Position numbers and translations under genes: made by a program. From positions 744,001-808,000 of the forward strand of contig JAFFSR010000278.1 in assembly GCA_017163975.1 (NCBI GenBank): a DNA stretch of 64,000 bases. Reading direction: 5' to 3'. The notes under the pieces were generated by a model. That model saw nothing but the letters and a program-made list of their open reading frames with translations, searched no databases and was not told where the DNA came from. Shown piece after piece: positions 10,987 to 21,244 of the stretch (the stretch's first letter is position 1; each line of letters starts with the position of its first letter). Origin of the DNA: Anastatus disparis. Its lineage: Eukaryota > Arthropoda > Insecta > Hymenoptera > Eupelmidae.

Positions 10987-12135
10987 ATGCCAACAAGTGC
11001 TGTGGGAGCAGGCACAGTCGCGGGGGAGGGAACCCCTCACACTGCAAACAGTGTGACGGATAACACTAGTCTGAACAGGCAGAGCGACCGACCAGCAAAT
11101 GCAAGTAAAACGACAGACGTAGGTCACATAGTTCGCCGATGGAATCTTACACTCTCAGGCGGAAAAGGACAGAGCATAAATCTCTTCCTGACCAGGGTAG
11201 AAGAATGTAGAGCACTAGCAAAAATGAGCGAGAGTGACCTTCTATGCTTTCTCTCTGAACTGCTCACAGAGGTTGCTGCGACCTGGTATAGAAATAATAG
11301 ACATTCATGGAACACGTGGGCTCAATTTAAAAAAGCCGCATTGCGATGGTATGGATATAGCAAACGTTTCCAACAGAGATTGTTAGCAGAAGCTAATGCA
11401 CGTACACAAGGCAAAGATGAGCCTGTACGAGATTACATTATATGCTTACAATCTATAATTTTAAAACAAGTTCCGTTACCTGATATTAATCAGCAGCTTG
11501 ATTTATTGCACCGTAACCTCTTACCAAAAATTCAACGTATGGTTAGAAGAGATGAAGTTACGGACATTGAATCTTGATTAGAAAAAACTGTAGAAGCTGA
11601 ATTGATACTCGAGGCGGAGAGAGTCTATATGCCACCTCCTCCGCCCGAACAGTCATTGTTACCTGACGTAGCTTATAGGCCAACGAATAAGGTCAAAGAC
11701 AATGAAGTACAAACAGCAGCAATACAGGAGGAACAAGCTGCTAATGATCAGGCTGACATAGTCAAAATGATGATTGCAATAACGGCTAAGTAGACTAAAC
11801 TTACTGAAGTGTTTGAGAAGCAGCTGAGGTTTAGCGAGAACAACGCACTAGGACCTGCACCGCATAAATTGCCTAAAAGGAAGTCTGCTAAGCGTCATAG
11901 GAATTTTAAGAAGCAATCTCGAAAACCTGCTCAAGATGACAGTAATTCGGAACAACAAAGCCAACAGCAAAAGGATAGTTCTTCAGGAGAGACAAAACAA
12001 ATAAAACCAGGTCAAAGAAACCAGAAAGGTTCGAAAAATCCAAAACGTAACCGTGAATGCTATCGGTGTGGATTACCTGGATACACCATCTGGTCCTGCC
12101 CACTGTGTACGGGAAAAGGGCCAGGGAACGAGTAG
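10987..12135 (+). pseudogene. Gypsy-like gag (capsid and nucleocapsid) with two in-frame stops
   Basis: One frame runs through with stops at 11575-11577 (TGA) and 11791-11793 (TAG). The region VRRWNLTLSGGKGQSINLFL, later ATWYRNNRHSWNTWAQFKKA, is the pattern of the Retrotrans_gag (PF03732) capsid domain. A basic, Gln/Ser-rich segment leads to a zinc knuckle at 12058-12099 (CYRCGLPGYTIWSC), in which the histidine ligand is Tyr. The protease follows about 60 bases later in another frame. The two stops and the changed zinc ligand indicate an inactive copy. Confidence 0.75.
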
Positions 12136-12194
12136 ACGAGGTACCTATCGTTCCCAGTGAGGCTTAAGAGACCTCAAAACCTTCTAATAGAAAG

Positions 12195-13029
12195 GTGTTA
12201 GCTAAAAATCTACTTGAAGACTTAGTAGAAACACAAGTTCAGTCTCACACTTGTCAAGTTGTGACAAGTGAGCAGATAGAGCTAAATCAGCCAGTAATCG
12301 ATGATACAGCTCGATGGTGGCTCCCAGTAGTGATCGGAGATTACCGAATAAGGGCTCTGTATGACCAAGGTGCATCACGCACGGTCATGAACTCGATAGG
12401 GTTACAGCTAGCAGTAGCCTGTAATGTACCTTTGATACTAGCTACAGGTAGATTGGTTAAAGTAGCAGATGGTAGACCATGCTCACTCAGTACGTTATGT
12501 TGACCTTCCTTTCACTGTAGGCGGAATTACCAAAACGATTCGCTGTGCGATCGTGCCTAGCTTAAATGAAGAATGCTATCTAGGAGGTAACTTCGTACGA
12601 GCATTTAGAGCTATTTTCGATCCTTATGAAAATAAGCTTTCTTTTAAAGGTACTAATGTAAAGGTGGATTTAGAAGTTGCTGCTCTTAAACAACTGTACA
12701 TTGGAAAATTAGAAACAGTTAGTTTAGCTGATGTTTCAGCAGCTGATCAGGCTTATGTAAAAAGCATGAATGCATGTAGAGCAAAAGCAACTCATAATAT
12801 AGATGATTCAGTATGCAAGAGAAATAAAATATTCTTTCCAGCTGCTCAAGACATAGCAAGTAAGCTTGCACCAAAATCTGTTGGTCCACATGTCGTTACA
12901 GCTGAACATGGATTAAATCTACGTGGTTTGCTAGACAGGGCTAGTAATTCATATAGTCTATCACAAAGCAAGAAGACGATCTGCAATCTCAACCACAGTT
13001 GGAATCAATGCGTGCGAATGAGACGATGA
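12195..13029 (+). pseudogene. Retropepsin, frameshifted, fused by deletion to an integrase C-terminal piece
   Basis: The first frame (12195-12503) includes ALYDQGASRTVM, whose catalytic Asp codon is at 12363. The usual DTGA/DSGA is DQGA here; Bel/Pao proteases also use DQG. A frameshift near 12480 moves the rest (YVDLPFTVGG, then YLGGNFVRAF) to the next frame. Without RT, RNase H or the integrase core, the frame then runs into FPAAQDIASKLAPKSVGPHV. This looks like the GPY/F region at the integrase C-terminus. The junction is around 12760-12825. This is direct evidence of a several-kilobase internal deletion. Confidence 0.65.
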
Positions 13030-13343
13030 GCGACCCGTCTCTTGCGATCCATGCGATCCCGTGTGCCAACGGAGGATCAGGCTCAGATTGCGTGCGACCG
13101 CCTGCGAGCAGTGATTTTTCCCATATCGAGAAACCGAATAGGAAGCGAAGTCGTCCGCGTAAAACAGTCGTCGTCGTAATGCGAACTGTAGAGCATATGC
13201 GTCAAGCTGAGTCCGAACCGATCAGGCATGAGCGATGTAGGCCTAAAGGTTCTACCAATGCAAGGCGTATTGAAAGCATAGTAGTTTGTTCACCGGGAAA
13301 AACGCGTGTTCAGCGAAAATTATTTTGTGGTAGAAAATCGTAA
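12999..13343 (+). pseudogene. Basic C-terminal tail of pol
   Basis: A 114-codon frame overlaps the end of the integrase-like frame. It contains RKRSRPRKTVVVV and ERCRPKGSTNARR, Arg/Pro/Gly motifs of the AT-hook kind often seen in tails of retrotransposon polyproteins. It ends about 80 bases before the purine tract. No enzymatic domain is visible, and the role (chromatin targeting or none) is unknown. Confidence 0.4.
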
Positions 13344-13421
13344 ATATTAACATTGCTTAAGACAATGATTGCATACCTACCGCGCGATAGGCAGAGCAGC
13401 AGAACCCGGTTATGCTGTATC

Positions 13422-13432
13422 TGACGGAGGGG
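13422..13432 (+). promoter_or_regulatory. Polypurine tract
   Basis: GACGGAGGGG lies directly before the TGTAACGG start of the 3' LTR, the expected place for the plus-strand primer. Confidence 0.6.
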
Positions 13433-14840
13433 TGTAACGGTATTCTACCATGTTTGAATCTTGCGCGCTTAGGTATCAAAATAGGATACACGCTCGGTCA
13501 TATATCTCGTCTAAGACGAGTAAAGAAGTGCGTATCTTGACAACCGGCACGCGAAAGAGAAGCTCGCCGGCCGCGAGGCGCTTCAGGGAGTTTCCGGCTA
13601 CCGTTGCGTTAGCACGAAACCTAAGCCGCGCTGTGCTTATTAGAGAATTTCGCCACGTGGTCGTATAATACGTTAGACTAAGTTCGCAACTGATAGCGCG
13701 AAACGTTGTCTTAAATAAAAGTCGTTAATTTATATCGACTGGCGTATTATATTGTATTGGCTAGTTGCAACTCTCAGAAATTCTCTCTGCAGAGTTTTGC
13801 TTGACCGCTTTTCGCGCGTCTTAGCGATCAGCCATTAAGTGCCAGCAAATACGTTGATCGGCGTGTATAGGATTCCACCGATCTACGACAAGGCAACCAC
13901 GTTAGCAGAGCCCAGCGGAATTCAACGATCGGGAAGAGACGTACTCCACCGATCTAGTCCAGAGCATTTACGTATTGGTTACGTACAGAGGAGAAGCTAC
14001 AATAACGGGCGAGCGTCGTCTACGTGCACGTAGGTAATTAGTGTAAGCTGGCCAGTGCGTTATTGTAAATATAATTATACTGTGCGATATCCAAGTATCT
14101 CTTCCTCGAGAGATACTTGTTCAGGTATATTGTATCATCGGTTATATAACCGATCAGCGTCATAAGCGAGTGTCATTTAGTTCACGACGCGCCCTCTCTT
14201 TGCTCACTCTCTCATAGACGCGTACATTACTTTTCATATATTATACAGTTTTATTTTTGTTTAATTCATACTTTCTCTTTGTATTTATATTTTTCTTACA
14301 ATAAATTAATCTTGTTTTTTATTAAATCGTGCTTCATATTAATTTATATTGCTTGACTACATATAACATAAAATATATTTCCCGTTGCTTACTCCGACGC
14401 TTCCGCGGTCCTTGTGAGCAGTTATAAATTAATTAATTACGCAATATCATATATTTTAATATAACGTACTTTGGAACCTGCCTTACGAAGGAAAACTGCG
14501 CTACCGGCAACGCGTCTTTCGATCAGGTAAGAGAGAGAGAGACGCAGTGTGTGCAGCAAGTGACAAGTATATCTGCCGTCTAAAGTAAGAAAACCTTAAC
14601 TCCAATGGGATTCCAATGTAGTTAACCACTTTTACACTTTGGACGGCAGATATCACATAAGACTTTGTCGTTTATCAATAGAATTAATTAACTAGCACAA
14701 TCGGAGTTCGTTGTGTAATATTTAGTAAAATTTCTTATAATTTCAGCGACTTCACATGAAATTAAATTTAAAAACTTAGCTAAAATGTAATATTTAATTA
14801 AAAGTTAATTTTTTCTGTAACGCGCAAAATAACCGTTACA
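13433..14840 (+). repeat. 3' LTR
   Basis: 1408 bp. It is longer than the 5' LTR because of about 83 extra bases near 13453-13535 (absent from, or deleted in, the other LTR) and a 77-bp MITE at 14573-14649. It ends CCGTTACA. Confidence 0.85.
14573..14649. mobile_element. 77-bp MITE in the 3' LTR
   Basis: Ends CTGCCGTCTAAAGT / ACTTTGGACGGCAG, flanked by ATAT on both sides. The 5' LTR shows the empty site (AAGTATATCACATAAG), with a single ATAT. This is a direct comparison supporting a 4-bp duplication, although ATAT being self-complementary leaves some ambiguity. Confidence 0.75.
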
Positions 14841-15875
14841 ATATATTATTTATAAATAAATAAATATATAGAAAAAGACCTTAAAAATAACATCGCTTTA
14901 AATTGCATAATGAGATTATAATTTATAGAAAAAAAATGATATTTTAACCTAATTTAAAACAATTGTAAATATGCGGTTTAATAAATAGATAAATTTATAA
15001 AATAAAAATGATGTAACAGAAATTTATGAAAATTGATGCAATTAGAATACCGGACAGCATAAATTACCGAATTTTTTTTAACTGATAAAATTTATTGAAC
15101 ATTAAAAATACACTTATTAATTATATGAAAAAATTCAATTAATTTAATTTATTTTTAATAAATTTAATTAATAATAATACTAATTAATTATTCTCACTTT
15201 TTTTTATTAATTATAAATTATTTTATAAAAATGAAGAATATTATTTTAAATTTCAATAGAATATAGTCAATTATTTGTGAAGCGTAATATAATTTAATAA
15301 ATTAGATTTCAATGAATAATTCAATAATGATTTTAATAAAATCTGATTTATTGAATGAAATTATGAAATTATTATTGAATTATTCATTGAAATCTAATTT
15401 ACTGAATTATATTAAGATTCAGAAAAAATCAATTATATTCCATTAAAATTAGAAAAAATATTCTTCATTTTTATAAAATAATTTATAATTAATGAAAAAA
15501 GTGGGAATTATTAATTATTATTATTAATTAAATTTATTAAAAATAAATTAAATTAATTGAATTTTTTTAAATAATTAATAACTATTTGTAATGTTTAATA
15601 AATTTTATTAGCTAAAAAAAATGCGGTAATTTACGCTGTTCGGTATTCTAATTGTATCAATTTTTATAAATTTTTGTTACATCTTTTTTATTTTATAAAT
15701 TTATCTATTTATTAAACCGCATATTAACAATTTTTTTAAATTAAATTGAAATAACATTTTTTTTTCTGAAAATTATAATCTTATTATGCAATTTAAAGCA
15801 ATGTTATTTTTAAGGTCTTCTTATTTATTTATTAATTCATTTATTTATAAATAATATATATGTATATATAAATAA
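14841..15875. repeat. Core of the large palindrome
   Basis: Left half AAAAAGACCTTAAAAATAAC (14873) pairs with the right half near 15800-15825. The centre lies near 15345. Extremely AT-rich and without genes. It joins the outer arms once the inserted elements are removed. Confidence 0.75.
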
Positions 15876-16561
15876 CACAGGCCCACAAAATGAAAAAAAA
15901 TGTCTGAACTTTTGACCGGACATACATATTCCCATGTATTTTTCGACGCTGAATCCGAATCTGTAATAAAAATATAGGGTTTTCCTACCTTTTCTCAGAG
16001 TTTTATTGAAAAAACCTCATTTTTTACGGTTTTTTGCGGTTTTTCGAGTCTAGAAAAAACAAATCATGAGATACGGTTAATTGGACTTCAAAATCGAATT
16101 CTACGGGAAAAAATACACGGGAAACCATACCTTCAAATTTTTTTAACGCAATTCTAGTACTCTGTATGGGGCTGAAAAGATGAGGAAATCGGTAAAAGTC
16201 GAAATTTTGCCTAAAATGGATTTAAACAATATTAAAATTTAATCATGCGTCTTTTGAAGAGTCGATAAACATTGGAAATACTATCCTGGGGGTTTTTCAG
16301 ATTGCTGATCATGAATTTGAAGTCAGATTGTGTAAAAACTACTTCTAGAGGGCGGTGACAAGAACTGTATATGGTAAATTTATCGATTTTTTAAAAATTT
16401 TACGTCTGAAATACTAATTTTAGAGTCTTTCACAGCATTGACTGTAAATTCAAGATATTAACTTAGCCTATTGTGTACGTTAAACTTAACATTTTGTCTA
16501 TGTTTGTCTCTCTCTCTCTCTCTCTCTCTCTCTTCCGATGTTTTTTTAAATTGGCTTACGC

Positions 16562-17362
16562 TTACGTACACGTTTCTCTTCGAATGACCGATGTAGTGGA
16601 TTTCTGACACGTTTTTGTCCTTTTTTCGCAGCTGTTTCTCTCTTTTACCATCCAGCAGTAATCTGCTAACATGTTGATACCCCAGTTTCCTTGAAATCTA
16701 CGTTCAAACTCCTTTAAATCTTGGTGAAATCGTTCACCATGCTCTTCACTAAAGTCTCCGTTATTTTCAGGAAACTGATCAACGTGTGAATCAAGAAAAT
16801 GAAGTTTTAAGTTCATTAGACAACCCAATTTTTCAAAATTACGTACCATTCTTTTCACAATAGCTTTATAATTCGTGTCTTTGGCATTACCCAAAAATTT
16901 CGTCGATACCTCTTTAAAACTTAACCATGCTGCCTTTTCAACATCAGTCATGCTTTGTTCAAAGTTTTCGTCTCTAAATAAAGTTCGGATTTCAGGACCA
17001 TCAAAAATACCTTCATTTAATTTAGCATCAGATTTATGGGGAAATACTTTGCTTATATATTGGAAGCATTGACCGTCCTTGTCCAAAGCTTTAACTAATT
17101 GCTTTATCAATCCAAGCTTTATATGCAGAGGCGGTATCAAAATTTTCGAAGGATTAACGAGTGGATCTTTTATAACATTCTGTTTTCCAGGTTCAAACGA
17201 TTCTCTTGATGGCCAAATTTTCTTTTTATAGTGTTTTTCTCTATCTCTGCTATCAAACATGCATAAATAACATGGGTACTTCGTAAATCCAGATTGTTGT
17301 CCAAGTATCATAGATAAAATTGGGTTGTCTAATGAACTTAAAACTTCATTTTCTTGATTCAC
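16562..17362 (-). pseudogene. Conserved transposon-associated protein of unknown function (CYLC...GDFSEEHGERFHQD family), partial
   Basis: The true family sequence starts in the loop (ILGQQSGFTKYPCYLCMFDS). The first ~18 residues of the 266-codon frame are antisense of the right arm. Visible motifs in order are CYLC near residue 31, a PPLHIKLGLIKQLVKALD helix, AAWLSFKEVSTKFLG, LHFLDSHVDQFP, GDFSEEHGERFHQDL and NMLADYCWM. I recall this set from uncharacterised proteins repeated in many arthropod genomes. The CxxC, H-x-L-x-S-H and Asp/Glu residues could be part of a transposase core, but that is inference. The C-terminus is frameshifted after ADYCWM compared with the plus-strand copy. The N-terminus is lost. 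Confidence 0.6.
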
Positions 17363-17998
17363 ACGTTGATCAGTTTCCTGAAAATAACGGAGACTTTAGT
17401 GAAGAGCATGGTGAACGATTCCACCAAGATTTAAGGGGTGTCCTCATACCGGCACAGAGATCTACCTTATCTACATTTGAATTATGCATTTTAATAAAAA
17501 TTTAACTATTTTTGACTAAAATTCATAGAAGAGACACATTCTTAATATTTTAAAGAATGTATTGCAACGTTAAAAGACAGAATAAAAGTGAAAATGAAGA
17601 CGAAAATTGCATAATACGATTATTCATAACTACATTGAAAAGTTCATCGTATTAAGCAGTTTTCGCCTTTATTTTTACCCTTATATTGTCTTTTAATGTT
17701 GCAATAAATTCTTTGGCATGTTAAGAATGTGCCTCTCCACCGAATTTTAGTCATGAATAGTTAAATTATTATTAAAATTCATAATTTAAATGTAGATAAG
17801 GTAGAACTCTATGTCGGTATGAGGATTCCCCTTAAAGGAGTTTGAACGTAGATTTCAAGGAAACTGGGGTATCAACATGTTAGCAGATTACTGCTGGATG
17901 ATAAAAAGAGAAACAGCTGCGAAAAAAGGACAAAAACGTGTCAGAAATCCACTACATCGGTCATTCGAAGAGAAACGTGTACGTAAGCGTAAGCCAAT
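17320..17998 (+). pseudogene. Mirror copy of the C-terminal half of the same protein, split by a MITE
   Basis: The right arm encodes the same C-terminal part on the plus strand: GCLMNLKLHFLDSHV to FHQDL (17320-17430), then, after a 397-bp insertion, EFERRFQGNWGINMLADYCW to a basic C-terminus with RKRKPI and a TAA near 17998. This copy keeps the correct frame at the C-terminus where the minus-strand copy is shifted. It lacks the middle of the protein, which exists only in the loop. Duplication of the 3' end with inversion thus produced a non-autonomous fold-back. Confidence 0.65.
17435..17831. mobile_element. TTAA-flanked palindromic MITE
   Basis: TTAA at 17431-17434 and 17832-17835 flank GGGGTGTCCTCATACCGGCA on the left and its near-complement ending GTATGAGGATTCCCC on the right. 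The mirror arm gives the uninterrupted site. The whole 397 bp is an inverted repeat without genes. The TTAA target suggests a piggyBac-like source. Confidence 0.85.
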
Positions 17999-18012
17999 TT
18001 AAAAAAAACATC

Positions 18013-18056
<44 letters not shown>

Positions 18057-18786
18057 AACATAGACAAAATGTTAAGTTTAACGTACACAATAGGCTAAGT
18101 TAATATCTTGAATTTACAGTCAATGCTGTGAAAGACTCTAAAATTAGTATTTCAGACGTAAAATTTTTAAAAAATCGATAAATTTACCATATACAGTTCT
18201 TGTCACCGCCCTCTAGAAGTAGTTTTTACACAATCTGACTTCAAATTCATGATCAGCAATCTGAAAAACCCCCAGGATAGTATTTCCAATGTTTATCGAC
18301 TCTTCAAAAGACGCATGATTAAATTTTAATATTGTTTAAATCCATTTTAGGCAAAATTTCGACTTTTACCGATTTCCTCATCTTTTCAGCCCCATACAGA
18401 GTACTAGAATCGCGTTAAAAAAATTTGAAGGTATGGTTTCCCGTGTATTTTTTCCCGTAGAATTCGATTTTGAAGTCCAATTAACCGTATCTCATGATTT
18501 GTTTTTTCTAGACTCGAAAAACCGCAAAAAAACCGTAAAAAATGAGGTTTTTTCAATAAAACTCTGAGAAAAGGTAGGAAAACCCTATATTTTTATTACA
18601 GATTCGGATTCAGCGTCGAAAAATACATGGGAATATGTATGTCCGGTCAAAAGTTCAGACATTTTTTTTCATTTTGTGGGCCTGTGTAATTTATGAATAA
18701 ATATACATATATGTGTGTGTGTAGATAGAAAAAAATGTGTGTAAAGCATACATTTATGATGAAAAAAATTATAAAAGATATGTAAA

Positions 18787-19565
18787 GAGTACCCCCCGTT
18801 AAGATAGGTAAAATGCCCTCCCTCATATATTTTAAAACTAATATTTTTTCTTGTTTTTATACTAATTAAGATTAGGTTTTGTTATATTTATAGTTTCCTA
18901 ACACATACCCTAACCTCAACATAACCTAAAAATCACTTTTTTTATGATATTTTTTTTTCATCTGGAAGGATGAATGATATTAATCCCGCGAAAAACATAT
19001 GACTAGGTCTTAGCACTCTCTTCAACTGTGATTTTTTGCGAGTCCTAGAAAGCAGTTTTTCTAACCTAAAAATAACATTTAAATCATAAAATCTCCGTAA
19101 CTTTGCTCTGGGAGGGGCTACAAGTAATTTTCTGGGCTTAAAATTTGTATTTTTGAAAAACAAATAAAGTTCATAATGACCAAAAATTCGATTCTGGCAT
19201 GGCGCCATGGCGAAAAACTCGAAAAACCATTTTTCATAGGTTTTCTGTCGATTATTGGTCTCTAGCAACTCACAAATCATTTTTAAAGAAAAAAAATAGC
19301 TTCATTGGATTTTACGTGAAAAAATACATTGAAAATGTGCATGATTACTTTAGGAATACTTGGATGCTGTTACAAAACAATTAAAAAAATAAAATAATTC
19401 TAAAATTATTACATAGCTACTTTGCGTCGTTGCTGCATTTTATGTTTTTATGACCTTGGTCATCTCTTTAGAGTCACAAAGCTACTATTCAATGTATCCA
19501 TAGGCAAATTATGTCCACTACACCCCGAAAACAGAGACAAATACTAGACAGATAACGTTAACTCC

Positions 19566-19646
<81 letters not shown>

Positions 19647-20439
19647 CTACCTAACATGTTTTTTGTCCTCCATAAATCACGAACTCGGTAGATTTGAACA
19701 ATTAAATGATTCTAATTAGGTTCCAAATTCAAAAATTAAAAGATCATCATCTCTTTAGAGTCATAAAGCTACTATTTACAGTCAAATTACGCCTATTGCA
19801 CGCTAAAATAAGATTTTTTAAACATAACTGAAGTAACGGTCGTATCATCTGTCTTTTTGTATTACAGTAGACTTTGGATACAAGAGAATCAACGGGCCTT
19901 CAGGAGAGGAATTTTCTTGAAAATTCTTTCATACAAAAAGTCCCCAACACGCTTGAGTCAAGAGTGATACCCACACCTACTGTTTTGTTGTGTGAGTTGT
20001 ATCCAACATGCGTGTATATTCTGTCTCTCTCACTTTCATAGTGGTGGGATAACGCAAATACTTAGGCTCACGCCCATATTTAGAAGAAAGAGCTCGAAAT
20101 CTCTTATATCGCAATCTCTTGTATCGAGAGATCACTGAATCATTAGAGAGACAAAGACGGAATAAGGTTTTAGTAACAATCGTGTTGGGTCTATAAATTC
20201 GAGCCTGAAAGTACACTTCTATGTAAGCATTTATATTCTTTGTTAGAACTGCCACAATTATGATTTGTCTTCAGGCCATTATACGCAAAAAATAGAGTAG
20301 CAACCGATATAAGAAATACATTGCTTCTACATATATGAGAATCAAGCGCGTTGTTTCTAGCAACAGCTCACTATTCTTTGTATATATATATATATATGTG
20401 AAGCAATAGCTCCTAGAGTTCCTAGCAATAGCTCACTAT

Positions 20440-20505
<66 letters not shown>

Positions 20506-21187
20506 ACTAAAACGTTATTCCGTCTTTGTCTCTCTAATGATTCAGTGATCTCTCGATACAAGAGACTGCGATATAAGAGATTTCGAGCTCTTTCTCCTAA
20601 ATATGGGCGTGAGCCTAAGTATTTGCGTTATCCCACCACTATGAAAGTGAGAGAGACAGAATATACACGCATGTTGGATACAACTCACACAACAAAACAG
20701 TAGGTGTGGGTATCACTTTTGACTCAAGCGTGTTGGGGACTCTTTGTATGAGAGAATTTTCAAGAAAATTCCTCTCCTGAAGGCCCGTTGATTCTCTTGT
20801 ATCCAGAGTCTACTGTAATACAAAAAGACAGATGATACGACCGTTACTTCAGTTATGTTTAAAAATCTTATTTTGGCGTGCAATAGGCGTAATTTAGCTG
20901 TAAATACATCGAATAGTAGCTTTATGACTCTAAAGAAATAATGATCTTTTAATTTTTGAATTTGGAACTTAATTGGAATCATTTAATTGTTCAAATCTAT
21001 CGAGTTCGTGATTTATTGAGGACAGAAAACCTGTTAGGTCTCTTACAAGCTAAAAAAGAACACTAAAAAGAATAGTTACAGGAATAGATAAACATTGGTT
21101 TTTTATCTATGTATAAGAAAAATTATTTGCGTTTCCTAAGAACAACCCACTATTCCTTATGTATATACGAGGAATAGCAAGTTATTC

Positions 21188-21244
<57 letters not shown>

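Larger units (their letters stand above)
6882..14840 (+). mobile_element. Gypsy-like LTR retrotransposon with internal pol deletion
   Basis: Both LTRs begin TGTAACGGTATTCTACC and end CCGTTACA. The primer-binding site TGGCGCCCAACG follows the 5' LTR, and a purine tract (GACGGAGGGG) precedes the 3' LTR. Coding remnants are gag with a CCHC-like knuckle, a retropepsin and an integrase C-terminal piece. RT, RNase H and the integrase core are missing, so this copy is non-autonomous. It is inserted into the (AT)n part of the left arm of the big palindrome. Family assignment (Gypsy rather than Bel/Pao) rests on the gag and the integrase tail. Confidence 0.8.
15876..18686. mobile_element. Fold-back DNA transposon carrying a CYLC-type protein, 3-bp TAA target duplication
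   Basis: Ends CACAGGCCCACAAAATG / CATTTTGTGGGCCTGTG, flanked by TAA at 15873-15875 and 18687-18689. The other arm of the large palindrome shows the empty site with a single TAA, so the 3-bp duplication is well supported. The element's own arms (15876-16832 and about 17317-18686 without the inserted MITE, each near 967 bp) enclose a 484-bp loop. Each arm contains the C-terminal coding part of the same protein, facing outward. The subterminal GCTGAATCCGAAT motif is shared with the element at 27632. I do not recognise the superfamily. Confidence 0.75.

Noticed and set aside
19977..20255. 92-codon frame with repeated RYKRLRYKRF residues
   Set aside because: The residues come from subterminal repeats of a palindrome; no family resemblance.
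19865..20815. pogo/Tigger element with TA target duplication
   Set aside because: The TA flanks sit symmetrically at the centre of a larger palindrome and TA is its own complement, so they prove nothing. Only the CAGTAGA resemblance remains.
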